From an uncultured Acetatifactor sp. (lineage in GTDB: Bacteria > Bacillota > Clostridia > Lachnospirales > Lachnospiraceae), in contig CAJUAP010000067.1 in the NCBI GenBank assembly GCA_910584435.1, positions 1 to 20,845 on the forward strand: 20,845 bases of DNA, read 5' to 3'. Below, in pieces: positions 14,237 to 20,845 of this stretch. Position 1 is the first letter of the stretch. The number at the start of each line of letters is the position of its first letter. The notes beneath the pieces are model-generated. The model worked only from the letters and a program-made list of their open reading frames with translations. It ran no database searches and was not told the origin of the DNA. A program made the position numbers and the translations under genes.

Positions 14237-16243
14237 ATGTCAGGAAACGGACATAATCTGACTCCGGGGGTAAGGATGATGGAGGAAGAGACGGAGCTGG
14301 AAAGGGTAGAAAATATGAAAAGTGATAAGCAGGGAACGGATGGGCAGAAAAGATATCGGGAACGCTTCGGCAGACATGCGGATGAGTTTCGCTGGCTCTA
14401 CATGGAGCTGTATGATAACGGCTCCATGTTTGCAGAGCTGTGTGATCATATGGAGAGATTTTATGCAGAGCGGAAGGCTGATTTAAAATCTGCGGATCTG
14501 GAGCGGGAGGCTCATAAGGATTGGTATAAACAGAATCATATGCTTGGTATGATGTTCTATATTGATAATTTTGCCGGGAATATGCAGGGAGTGAAATCAC
14601 GGCTGGATTATATTGAGAAGTGTAATGTAAATTATATTCATCTGATGCCTTTTCTGGATACTACGGAGGGACGTTCCGACGGGGGGTATGCCGTATCGGA
14701 TTTCAGAAAGGTGCAGGAGAAGCTGGGAACCATGGAGGATCTGGAAGACCTCACGGATGCCTGTCATAAAAGAGAGATTTATGTGTGTATGGACTTTGTT
14801 ATGAATCATACTTCCGAAGATCATGAGTGGGCAAGAAGGGCCCGCCGGGGGGAAGGGGAGTATATGAGCCGTTATTTCTTTTACGACAGTGACGAGATTC
14901 CCGGCCAATATGAGAAAACGGTTCCACAGGTATTTCCCACCACGGCGCCGGGAAATTTTACATGGCTTCCGGATGCGGGGCATTATGTCATGACCACTTT
15001 TTATCCCTATCAGTGGGATTTGAATTACAGAAATCCGAGAGTTTTCAATGAGATGATGTACAATTTCCTCTATCTGGCCAATCGGGGAATTGATATTATT
15101 CGTATTGATGCCGTTCCGTATATCTGGAAGGAGCTGCATACATCCTGCCGTAATTTAAAGCAGGTACATACGATTGTGCGTATGATGCGTATGATTTCCG
15201 AGATTGTCTGTCCCGGCGTTCTGCTGCTGGGAGAAGTGGTGATGGAACCGGAGAAAGTGGTGCCTTATTTCGGTACGGTGGAGAAGCCGGAGTGCCATAT
15301 GCTGTATAATGTCACCACCATGGCCACCACTTGGCATACGGTTGCCACCAGGGATGTGCGTCTGCTGAAAAAGCAGCTTGACATTGTGAATTCCCTGCCC
15401 AAGGAGTATATTTTCCTGAATTATCTCCGCTGCCATGATGATATCGGGTGGGGGCTGGATTATGGAACACTGCTGGCGGAAGGTATGGAAGAGCGTTCCC
15501 ATAAGCAGTATTTGAATGATTATTTCCAGGGATATGCAGGCGCCAGCAACAGCCGTGGTGAGCTGTACAATGCGGACCCTGTGACCGGGGATGCCAGATT
15601 CTGCGGCACTACGGCTTCCATGTGCGGAATAGAAAAAGCCGGCAGTGAGCAGGGAACCGGTGGGGCGGAAAGAGCCGGTGATGGACAGGAAACCGGTGGG
15701 GCGGAAAGAGCCGGTGGTAATCAGACGGCCGGAGCAATGGAAAAGGCCATCAGGCTGGATATTATGCTGCATGCGTATATGTTTATGCAGTCAGGGATTC
15801 CGGTGCTGTACAGCGGAGATGAAATAGGACAGATAAATGACTACACCTATAAGGAAGATCCAGGCAAAGCAGCCGATTCCAGATACCTTCATCGGGGCAG
15901 GATGGATTGGACTCTGGCTGAAAAGATATGGGACAGCAGCACGGTGGCAGGGAAGCTGTTCCAGGGGCTTAGTCAATTGGAGCAGCTTCGGAAACGGGAA
16001 AAGGTGTTTGCATCAAACGCAGATGCCTGGACGGTGGAAACAGGGGAACGCGCCGTGCTGTGCATGGGAAGATATTTGGAAGGTGTGAAAGTATTAGGCT
16101 TGTTCAACTTCAGTGAATATGATAAAGAGGTGGTGTTGAGCCAGGCGGATGGCCCATATGTGGATATGCTGTCCGGTGAGGAAAGGGAGCTGATACCCAT
16201 TGTCATTCCGGCATATGGATTTTATTACTTGAAGAAAAAATAA
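14237..16243 (+). CDS. Amylosucrase-like GH13 enzyme (sucrose-cleaving)
   Basis: A 668-residue enzyme resembling GH13 subfamily 4 amylosucrases and sucrose hydrolases, which cleave sucrose to fructose and transfer the glucose to glucan or water. Motifs: YIDNFAGN (108-115), RSDGGYAVSDFR (146-157), DFVMNHTSEDHEWA (186-199), IRIDAVPYIW with nucleophile D291, LLGEVVM with acid/base E333, and LRCHDDIGW with transition-state residue D401. The SRYLHRGRMDW segment matches the sucrose-pocket loop. Residues 467-500 are a Gly/Glu/Ala-rich insertion encoded by 36-base repeats, absent from the family core. There is no signal peptide. The start at 14237 has GAGG six bases upstream; ATGs at 14276 and 14318 are alternatives. 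Following the alpha-galactosidase, it would process sucrose released from raffinose. Hydrolase versus glucan synthase activity cannot be decided here. Confidence 0.9.
   Translation: MSGNGHNLTPGVRMMEEETELERVENMKSDKQGTDGQKRYRERFGRHADEFRWLYMELYDNGSMFAELCDHMERFYAERKADLKSADLEREAHKDWYKQNHMLGMMFYIDNFAGNMQGVKSRLDYIEKCNVNYIHLMPFLDTTEGRSDGGYAVSDFRKVQEKLGTMEDLEDLTDACHKREIYVCMDFVMNHTSEDHEWARRARRGEGEYMSRYFFYDSDEIPGQYEKTVPQVFPTTAPGNFTWLPDAGHYVMTTFYPYQWDLNYRNPRVFNEMMYNFLYLANRGIDIIRIDAVPYIWKELHTSCRNLKQVHTIVRMMRMISEIVCPGVLLLGEVVMEPEKVVPYFGTVEKPECHMLYNVTTMATTWHTVATRDVRLLKKQLDIVNSLPKEYIFLNYLRCHDDIGWGLDYGTLLAEGMEERSHKQYLNDYFQGYAGASNSRGELYNADPVTGDARFCGTTASMCGIEKAGSEQGTGGAERAGDGQETGGAERAGGNQTAGAMEKAIRLDIMLHAYMFMQSGIPVLYSGDEIGQINDYTYKEDPGKAADSRYLHRGRMDWTLAEKIWDSSTVAGKLFQGLSQLEQLRKREKVFASNADAWTVETGERAVLCMGRYLEGVKVLGLFNFSEYDKEVVLSQADGPYVDMLSGEERELIPIVIPAYGFYYLKKK
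15656..15727 (+). repeat. Two 36-base in-frame tandem repeats within the GH13 gene
   Basis: Unit 1 (15656-15691) and unit 2 (15692-15727) are nearly identical for their first 25 bases and encode TGGAERAGDGQE and TGGAERAGGNQT (residues 474-497). Flanking EKAGSEQG and AGAMEKA look like worn copies of the same motif. The length is a multiple of three, so the frame is preserved. The insert lies in a surface loop between the SGTAASL-type segment and a conserved helix, where relatives have a short GLE-type linker. Confidence 0.8.
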
Positions 16244-16298
16244 GCATCACGGTTCTGCTATGCCGTTTATAAACTGCCGGAATATTTAATGATTCCTC

Positions 16299-16329
16299 TT
16301 GATCATTGATATCAACCAGCCGATATAAT
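16299..16329 (+). promoter_or_regulatory. Possible promoter with embedded palindrome before the uncharacterised gene
   Basis: A perfect TATAAT (16324-16329) is preceded by TTGATC (16299-16304) at a long 19-base spacing. The perfect palindrome TTGATATCAA (16306-16315) lies between the two boxes and could be an operator. Transcription near 16336 would begin just before the hairpin at 16358-16402. No strong terminator for the sugar operon is visible between 16244 and 16299. Confidence 0.4.
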
Positions 16330-16357
16330 AAGCGATGGATTCTGACATAAGCTATGG

Positions 16358-16402
16358 AGAGCGTACAAATCAACGGAAGGAAAGTATTTGGGCGCTCTTT
16401 TT
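16358..16402 (+). terminator. Hairpin plus T-tract: terminator or leader attenuator
   Basis: AGAGCG (16358-16363) pairs with CGCTCT (16393-16398), and CAAAT (16366-16370) with ATTTG (16386-16390), giving an 11-base-pair stem with one small internal loop, a 15-base terminal loop and a run of five T residues ending at 16402. It could end the sugar operon. Because a promoter-like sequence lies just upstream and the next gene starts 98 bases downstream, it could instead act as a leader attenuator. Confidence 0.6.
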
Positions 16403-16433
16403 GCGTTGTAAGGATTCATTATATAAAAAAACA

Positions 16434-16460
16434 ACCACTTGGTCCTTTCAGGAAAGTGGT
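16434..16460. other. Strong hairpin in the leader of the uncharacterised gene
   Basis: ACCACTT (16434-16440) pairs with AAGTGGT (16454-16460), and TCCT (16443-16446) with AGGA (16450-16453), leaving a two-base bulge and a three-base loop. On the plus strand no T-run follows. On the minus strand it is followed by seven T residues (16432 leftward), so it would be a good terminator for leftward transcription, although no minus-strand gene lies to its right. Confidence 0.5.
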
Positions 16461-16500
16461 GCGGTTCCGAATGACGGAGGGACTGCGGAAAGGAGAAATG

Positions 16501-17796
16501 ATGGCATTAGGGACAGTACAGTCAGGGTATGCAGGGTCAGCTTATGCGTATCGGAGAACGAAAAATGTGACGGGGAAAGGTTACGGTGATCCTTTCCAAA
16601 CGCCACAAGCAACAGGGGAAGCGCGTGGAAACAGCAGTAAAATCATTGGGCTTGGCAGGGCTTTCCTGCAGGATGCTGATAAGAATTACAGCTTGAAAGC
16701 ACAGTATGCGGCGGAATCCACGGAAGATGCTCCAATCATAGAAGTGACTGCTGACTGCGGAGGGGAAAGGGTCTCTTACAAGGTGGATGTGAATCGCATC
16801 GACCCCAGGAATGCATCGCAGCTTGAGATGTTTGCGCTTTTGAGCTATTCGGATGATCAGGGAATCTCAGACGGGGGTGTATTGGGTTCTTATGGCCGGA
16901 TGGAAGTGTATGCGGACAATGCGCAGATGAACGGATATTGGGAGGGCAATCAGGACTGGGACTCTTTTGTGGATGCAAAGCATGACTGGATGAATATCAT
17001 GAACAGGATGACAGATGATTATTCTCAGGCAGGCATTTACAGCCAGTATTTAAATGTCCGGAAACTGGAAGTGACACTGAGCCATTTCAGTATACGGCAT
17101 GTGGATGTGGAGCATCTTAAAATAGAGGACAGGTCGGCGGATATGTTTTCCAAATTTGAACTGAACATACCCCGGAATGTGTTGAAGGCATGGCTGGAAA
17201 CGGCTGGGGAAAGGTTCGCGGATGAAATGGATACTGATATGTTTACCCATATGACTTCCGTTATGATAGGACGTTTTAAAAAGTATTGGGATGGGGATGC
17301 ATCGGGAAATTCTGTGGAAGCCGCATTAAAAGCGGTAAGGGAAGCCATGCAGGCTTTGGAATATCCCCTTGCCTCAGAGCTTCAGAGTAGTTCCGTGATA
17401 CAGGAGGAGCTGGAAGAGGAGAGAGCATTTTATCAGTCATTTATGGATAAACTGCAGAAGCTGCAGGAAGAACAGAACAGGGAATCTGACGAAACGCAGG
17501 ATGAGACAGACGGCACACATGCCGCGGAAAACATTGATATGATACAATATATCCGGCTGCGGATAGAGGAAATCCTTGTGCTGATTCAAAACGGTGACAG
17601 GGAGGCAAACTTTCAAATCGGCAGCAGTTCTTTTACCGTAAAGGAATGGGAAGAATTTCTGAAAAAGTTTGATGATGCAGAAGACGCCAGAAAGGAATTG
17701 ATGAGAGAAGAATCGGAAAAAAGAGCCGAAGAGGCAGAGCGTACAGAAAGACATTCAATATATTACATGGAATACGGAAGAGGGTATTTTCTGTAG
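16501..17796 (+). CDS. Uncharacterised soluble protein, 3' end frameshifted
   Basis: A 431-residue product of unknown function. The start at 16501 is chosen because AGGAG (16491-16495) is five bases away; the frame extends upstream to 16354, through the leader hairpins. The first 45 residues (MALGTVQSGYAGSAYAY...) are low-complexity and probably disordered. A beta-rich part follows (IIEVTADCGGERVSYKVDVN), then a helical region (DWDSFVDAKHDWMNIMNRMTDDYSQ), and an acidic coiled-coil-like stretch (QEELEEERAFYQSFMDKLQK, then a Glu/Asp-rich linker). There is no signal peptide or membrane helix. It resembles a class of Lachnospiraceae hypothetical proteins with a similar N-terminus and an 'ERAFYQSF.DKLQ' helix, a recollection only. 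The frame ends early: residues from about 423 on appear shifted, with the expected C-terminus in another frame. Confidence 0.7.
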   Translation: MALGTVQSGYAGSAYAYRRTKNVTGKGYGDPFQTPQATGEARGNSSKIIGLGRAFLQDADKNYSLKAQYAAESTEDAPIIEVTADCGGERVSYKVDVNRIDPRNASQLEMFALLSYSDDQGISDGGVLGSYGRMEVYADNAQMNGYWEGNQDWDSFVDAKHDWMNIMNRMTDDYSQAGIYSQYLNVRKLEVTLSHFSIRHVDVEHLKIEDRSADMFSKFELNIPRNVLKAWLETAGERFADEMDTDMFTHMTSVMIGRFKKYWDGDASGNSVEAALKAVREAMQALEYPLASELQSSSVIQEELEEERAFYQSFMDKLQKLQEEQNRESDETQDETDGTHAAENIDMIQYIRLRIEEILVLIQNGDREANFQIGSSSFTVKEWEEFLKKFDDAEDARKELMREESEKRAEEAERTERHSIYYMEYGRGYFL

Positions 17797-17926
17797 AAAA
17801 GCGGGACAGAGCGAAGGATATGAATGGTCAATTGCTTTTGAAAATAAGGAAGACTACCGTAAAGTTATGGAATTCCTGGACAGATTTGACAGACAGACGC
17901 TTTCAAAGCAGATATCATTGTATTAA
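17765..17926 (+). pseudogene. Out-of-frame C-terminal continuation of the preceding gene
   Basis: In the +1 frame relative to the gene at 16501, codons from 17765 read TWNTEEGIFCRKAGQ, SEGYEWSIAFENKEDY and RKVMEFLDRF, ending TAA at 17924-17926. This has strongly protein-like composition, whereas the annotated frame there gives only a short tail (EYGRGYFL). The junction at TACATGG (17764-17770) is consistent with loss of one copy of a duplicated ACATG, which would leave an effective frame change. Restored, the protein would be about 475 residues. Further protein-like fragments in other frames (for example FKADIIVLKEGEKAAAE) suggest additional decay up to about 18050. Confidence 0.6.
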
Positions 17927-18062
17927 AAGAAGGGGAAAAAGCCGCAGCAGAATGAAAAATCGTTTCAGTTCCACGGGCTGTCCGGACTGTTGCGTGAATG
18001 CACACAAAATGCAAAAAGAATGCGTTTTGGCTTCGCGGCAGTGACGAGTGGGCGGTCATGGG

Positions 18063-18114
18063 AAATTGACTGCTGCGGCAGTTTTAGGCCAATTTATGAT
18101 TGTGCAGTTTTTTT
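18063..18114 (+). terminator. Hairpins and T-tract in the long gene-free stretch
   Basis: ACTGC (18069-18073) pairs with GCAGT (18078-18082), flanked by AAATTG (18063-18068) and CAATTT (18090-18095). A second GCAGT (18104-18108), followed by seven T residues ending at 18114, can pair with the same left arm. This may be the end of transcription for the decayed gene upstream. The remainder of 17927-18143 shows no intact gene. Confidence 0.4.
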
Positions 18115-18128
18115 ACATATGATACAAT
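18100..18128 (+). promoter_or_regulatory. Promoter of the decayed AAA-ATPase-like copy
   Basis: TTGTGC (18100-18105) and TACAAT (18123-18128) are separated by 17 bases, the same design as the TTGTGT-17-TATACT promoter of the intact family member at 4033-4061. It lies about 20 bases upstream of the pseudogene frame, so the promoter seems to have outlived the gene. Confidence 0.45.
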
Positions 18129-18143
18129 AGATTCTGTGAAGGA

Positions 18144-18341
18144 TTGTATCCATGTTTACGGGGGCGCCCTGTCAGTCTGTCTGCAAGGCTCCGCAGGTTT
18201 GGTAAGACACTTGCGCTCAGTATGTTAAAGACGTTTTTCGAGGATGAGCAGAAGAGTTTTGAAGACATATGTATGTGTTACAGGGTGCAGGACTTTTCCC
18301 CAAACCCTGCTGGTCAAATACTTCTTCCAACAGCATTATAA
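18144..18341 (+). pseudogene. Remnant of a second AAA-ATPase-like (AAA_9) gene
   Basis: The frame encodes PVSLSARLRRFGKTLALSML followed by KTFFEDEQKSF, an evident match to the P-loop region RPRRFGKTLNMSML...FF of the AAA-ATPase-like/PD-(D/E)XK family, whose intact member lies at 2270-3976. The usual 40 or so preceding residues (YIDKT segment) and everything after roughly 60 codons, including Walker B and the nuclease domain, are missing. The start would have to be TTG. It is a dead fragment, on the opposite strand to the intact copy. Confidence 0.7.
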
Positions 18342-18352
18342 AAAGAAATGGT

Positions 18353-18430
18353 TGAGAAGCAGTGTCCTGTCATGAAGGTGAGGGAAGCGTCTGAGAAGCA
18401 GTACCTTGTTATGAGGGGGAGAATGGGTTG
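18353..18430 (+). repeat. 39-base imperfect tandem repeat upstream of the potassium channel gene
   Basis: TGAGAAGCAGTGTCCTGTCA begins at 18353 and TGAGAAGCAGTACCTTGTTA at 18392, each followed by a similar ATGAxGGxGxGxx stretch; a third short echo, TGAGAATCGAGGGGG, starts near 18429 and supplies the ribosome binding site of the next gene. No reading frame uses it. It fills the last 100 bases of the 17797-18449 gene-free stretch. Confidence 0.5.
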
Positions 18431-18449
18431 AGAATCGAGGGGGACAGAT

Positions 18450-19796
18450 ATGAGAAGACGTAAACTTACGACCACCAGCATTATCATGCTGGGCTTTCTT
18501 CTGGGGGCAATCCTTGGAACCATATGCCTCAGTCTGCCGTTCAGTGTAAGACAGGGGCAGAAAATAGGTGTGCTGGATGCATTGTTTGTGGCTGTGTCCA
18601 GTATATGTGTTACAGGGCTGTCAACGGTGAACATAGGGCAGACTTTTTCGGCATTCGGCCAGGTTGTGATTTTGCTGTTGATTCAGTTTGGCGGTCTGGG
18701 GATTGTCACATTTACAACCATGGTGCTATGCTTTTTCCGCCGCAGGATTACATTGTCGGAAAGAATATTGATTCAAAATGCCTATAATCTGGATACTTTG
18801 TCCGGATTGGTGAAATTGACCATGAGGGTCATGAAGGTGACGCTCTGTCTGGAAGGCATTGGTGCCATTGGCTATGCTTTTGTATTCATTCCTGAATTTG
18901 GCATTCGGGGAATCTGGTATAGTATTTTTCATGCTGTGTCGGCCTTCTGTAATGCAGGGATTGATCTGCTTGGCGGGAACAGCTTTTGTGCGTATGCGGA
19001 CAATGTGATATTGAATGTAACTACGATTTTCTTAATTATTGTCAGCGGACTTGGATTTCCGGTATATTGGGAAATCGCAAGACTTACTGCAAGGCGGCCG
19101 GGACACGGGCAGGATACCAGAAAAGGAAATCTGCAGTATAAGCTGGTGCTGCTGGCCACGGCTTCATTGATTTTGGCCGGTGCTGTTTTGACCTTGATTT
19201 TTGAATATGACAATCCTGATACGCTGGGGAATATGGGGTGGCCGGGGAAGCTGATGGCGGCATTGTTCCAGTCTGTCACGCTGCGGACGGCGGGATTTGC
19301 AACCATACCTCAGGAGTGTTTCCGGCCCGCTTCCAGCCTGGTGTATTTGATACTGATGTTCATAGGCGGTTCTCCGGCGGGGACGGCGGGCGGTGTCAAA
19401 ACGGTAACGGTTATTCTTCTGTTTGCATCCATGATTGCCAATATCAGAGGGAGGAAGGATGTGACTGTGATGCACAGGAGGATTGCGGATGACACCATCC
19501 GCAGATGTGTGGCCATTGTCACGTTCAGCCTTACGGCATTGTTCGTGTTGACGACAGCGCTTTTGGCAGTGCAGGGCAGTGATTTCCTGGATACTTTGTA
19601 TGAGATGACGTCCGCCATTGCCACGGTGGGGCTGTCAAGGGGATTGACAGGTGCGCTGAAGCCTGCGGGGAAGCTGTTGGTGTGCCTGACCATGTACCTT
19701 GGGCGGATTGGCCCGATTACACTTGCACTTGCATTTAACCATCAAAAGCCTGCTGGGGATATCACTTTTGCGGAGAGTAAGGTTATTATCGGATAA
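18450..19796 (+). CDS. ktrB: Potassium uptake channel subunit, KtrB/TrkH family
   Basis: A 448-residue membrane protein that forms the ion-conducting dimer of a Ktr-type potassium importer. It shows four repeated membrane-pore-membrane units, each with a selectivity-filter glycine: SSICVTGLST (G56), VSAFCNAGIDL (G170), SVTLRTAGFAT (G282) and SAIATVGLSR (G394). The intramembrane gating loop before M3d is visible as IGGSPAGTAGGVKT (305-318). The length fits KtrB rather than the longer proteobacterial TrkH. AGGGGG lies six bases before the ATG. The regulatory subunit gene follows after a 237-base gap containing its own promoter-like sequence. In relatives the complex is closed or opened by nucleotide and c-di-AMP binding to the partner. 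Confidence 0.96.
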   Translation: MRRRKLTTTSIIMLGFLLGAILGTICLSLPFSVRQGQKIGVLDALFVAVSSICVTGLSTVNIGQTFSAFGQVVILLLIQFGGLGIVTFTTMVLCFFRRRITLSERILIQNAYNLDTLSGLVKLTMRVMKVTLCLEGIGAIGYAFVFIPEFGIRGIWYSIFHAVSAFCNAGIDLLGGNSFCAYADNVILNVTTIFLIIVSGLGFPVYWEIARLTARRPGHGQDTRKGNLQYKLVLLATASLILAGAVLTLIFEYDNPDTLGNMGWPGKLMAALFQSVTLRTAGFATIPQECFRPASSLVYLILMFIGGSPAGTAGGVKTVTVILLFASMIANIRGRKDVTVMHRRIADDTIRRCVAIVTFSLTALFVLTTALLAVQGSDFLDTLYEMTSAIATVGLSRGLTGALKPAGKLLVCLTMYLGRIGPITLALAFNHQKPAGDITFAESKVIIG

Positions 19797-19861
19797 CAGG
19801 AAGTGCGGGAAGAATTGGTGTAACGGTTCGTTTTAGCGCTGCCGCTGAAATAAGTGCAGGG

Positions 19862-19889
19862 TTGTCAATGGGTAAATTGTAAATATAAA
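19862..19889 (+). promoter_or_regulatory. Promoter-like sequence between ktrB and ktrA
   Basis: TTGTCA (19862-19867) and TATAAA (19884-19889) are separated by 16 bases, 145 bases ahead of the ktrA start. The 237-base gap shows no other open frame and no structure I can assign to the c-di-AMP riboswitch class. Independent expression of the regulatory subunit is possible. Confidence 0.45.
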
Positions 19890-20033
19890 AAGCGAGGTAA
19901 AATATTGTGGAAAAGCGGGGAAATCAATAAAAGATATGGTTCACCAAAACAGGGAGAAAGAAAAATTGCGGCAGCAGTAAAATGAACTGGGAGTTACGGA
20001 TTTGTTCCTGGGAAAGGTATGGGAGTGGCTTCA

Positions 20034-20714
20034 ATGAAAAATTTGCAGAAGGAATATATTGTTATCGGAATGGGAAGGTTTGGCAGCAGCATAGCCAGGC
20101 AGCTGGAGGCAAACGGATGTAAAGTGCTTGCCATTGACCGCAATGAGAAAAGGGTGAACCAGATTGCCGAATATGTCACATTGGCCATGTGTGTGGATGT
20201 GGCAAACGAGGATGCATTAAGGGAACTGGGCGGCAGAAATTTTGACGGGGCGATAATTTCTATCGGGCACAGTCTGGAAGCATCGGTGCTGGCGGCGATC
20301 TGGGCCAAGGAACAGGGCATTGGCCAGATTATTGCAAAAGCATATGATGATATGCAGGGCAAGATATTGACAAAAGTGGGTGTGGATAAAATTGTCTATC
20401 CCGAACGGGAAATCGGCGTCCAAATGGCAAATGATCTGGCATTTAATAATCTGTTCGATGCCATTGAACTGACTTCGGAATATTCTATCACAGATGTATC
20501 TGCCTTAGACAACTGGGTAGGGAAAAATCTGAAAGAATTGAAATTGAGGGAAAAGTACGGCGTAAACGTGATTGCCATTAAACGGGGAGGGGTGATGCTG
20601 GTCAATCCCCCGGCGGATGATCCCACGAAAAAGGGTGATGTCTTCGTGATATTAGGGTTAAACAATACCTTGAAAAAAATTGCAAATGCATATCATATCG
20701 GGAAGAAGTCATAG
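20034..20714 (+). CDS. ktrA: Potassium uptake regulatory subunit, KtrA/TrkA family
   Basis: A 226-residue cytosolic protein that assembles as an octameric ring beneath the KtrB channel and gates it. The N-terminal RCK_N domain (about 5-130) has the Rossmann motif GMGRFG (12-17) and the acidic ribose-binding residue D35 in VLAIDRN, followed by VDVANED and IGHSLEAS. The C-terminal RCK_C (TrkA_C) domain spans about 145-220 with VIAIKRGGVMLVNPPADD and KKGDVFVILG. The start at 20034 is preferred because GGGAG (20021-20025) is eight bases upstream and relatives begin close to the Rossmann strand; an in-frame ATG at 20019 has poor spacing. It follows ktrB in the same direction. Nucleotide and c-di-AMP regulation is known for relatives and not visible here. 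Confidence 0.95.
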   Translation: MKNLQKEYIVIGMGRFGSSIARQLEANGCKVLAIDRNEKRVNQIAEYVTLAMCVDVANEDALRELGGRNFDGAIISIGHSLEASVLAAIWAKEQGIGQIIAKAYDDMQGKILTKVGVDKIVYPEREIGVQMANDLAFNNLFDAIELTSEYSITDVSALDNWVGKNLKELKLREKYGVNVIAIKRGGVMLVNPPADDPTKKGDVFVILGLNNTLKKIANAYHIGKKS

Positions 20715-20730
20715 TTTTGCAGATCCTTCC

Positions 20731-20760
20731 AAGGCTTGTTATGTCAGCTGAAGCTTTTTC
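20731..20760 (+). terminator. Probable terminator after ktrA
   Basis: AAGGCTT (20731-20737) pairs with AAGCTTT (20751-20757), using one G-T pair and a 13-base loop, and the right arm runs into a T-rich tail (20755-20764). It lies 17 bases after the ktrA stop and before the next ribosome binding site. The stem is weak. Confidence 0.4.
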
Positions 20761-20777
20761 TTTTGGAGGAATAAACC

Positions 20778-20845
20778 ATGAGAAATCCCCAAATATTACT
20801 TTTTGATTTAGATGGCACTTTATTAAGAAATGATAAATCTTTATC
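20778..20845 (+). CDS. HAD-superfamily hydrolase, N-terminal part only
   Basis: The first 22 codons of a gene that runs off the right edge. They read MRNPQILLFDLDGTLLRND, which contains HAD motif I, DxDGT (D10, D12), where the first aspartate forms the phospho-enzyme intermediate. The motif context FDLDGTLL with the following RNDKSL resembles the Cof-type (HAD-IIB) sugar and flavin phosphatases common in Firmicutes, but the cap type cannot be seen. GGAGGA (20765-20770) lies seven bases before the ATG. It follows ktrA after a 63-base gap with a weak terminator, so it is probably a separate unit. Confidence 0.88.
   Translation, partial: MRNPQILLFDLDGTLLRNDKSL

Noticed and set aside
14597..15772. 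Two long minus-strand frames opposite the GH13 gene
   Set aside because: They mirror a well-supported catalytic gene with intact motifs on the plus strand; no family features are seen in the antisense products.
17820..18044. 74-residue plus-strand reading frame
   Set aside because: Very basic composition without a ribosome binding site; it overlaps the frameshifted C-terminal continuation, whose composition is far more protein-like.
18144..18341. Intact small protein-coding gene
   Set aside because: Needs a TTG start, retains only the P-loop segment of a family of about 570 residues, and has no conserved tail.
17797..18449. c-di-AMP (ydaO-type) riboswitch upstream of the potassium channel gene
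   Set aside because: Expected for some Ktr operons, but the conserved core elements could not be found here or in the ktrB-ktrA gap.

Overview
The window reads as chromosomal DNA from a Gram-positive anaerobe of the class Clostridia, most likely a gut member of the Lachnospiraceae. This is inferred from sigma-A-type promoters with strong AGGAGG ribosome binding sites, a rubrerythrin, a KtrAB-type potassium system, AAA-ATPase-like/PD-(D/E)XK genes, and a sugar ABC operon with an AraC regulator and no PTS or outer-membrane genes. No rRNA, tRNA, CRISPR array or replication origin is visible. The left 600 bases are scarred: short minus-strand reading frames of unknown identity lie beside a fragment of an IS630-family transposase.

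Bases 603-4831 are a patchwork of single genes: rubrerythrin (-), an AAC(3)-type N-acetyltransferase (+), a convergent AAA-ATPase-like/nuclease gene whose 3' end overlaps it, a small helical protein (-), and a divergent XRE regulator with a candidate operator between the last two. From 5165 to 7709 two unusual regulatory genes follow in the same direction. The first is an XRE DNA-binding domain joined to segments resembling the cytoplasmic part of the flagellar stator MotA and the C-terminal domain of the flagellar rotor protein FliG. The second is an ECF-like sigma factor with a fused winged-helix-like region and a large uncharacterised C-terminal half. No flagellar gene is present nearby.

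Bases 7790-16243 form a raffinose-type alpha-galactoside module: a divergent AraC regulator, a solute-binding protein that has lost much of its N-terminal region, two ABC permeases, a GH36 alpha-galactosidase and an amylosucrase-like GH13 enzyme. The inferred route is uptake of raffinose-family sugars, intracellular removal of galactose, then cleavage of the released sucrose. No ABC ATPase is encoded here, so a shared MsmK-type ATPase elsewhere is presumed. Short tandem repeats sit at functional points: four 16-base units carrying the ribosome binding site of the first permease, and two 36-base units inside the GH13 gene.

Bases 16300-18450 hold an uncharacterised gene with a hairpin-rich leader and a frameshifted 3' end, followed by a decayed second copy of the AAA-ATPase-like family. 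The window ends with a KtrB/TrkH potassium channel subunit, its KtrA/TrkA regulatory subunit, and the start of a HAD-family phosphatase that runs off the right edge.
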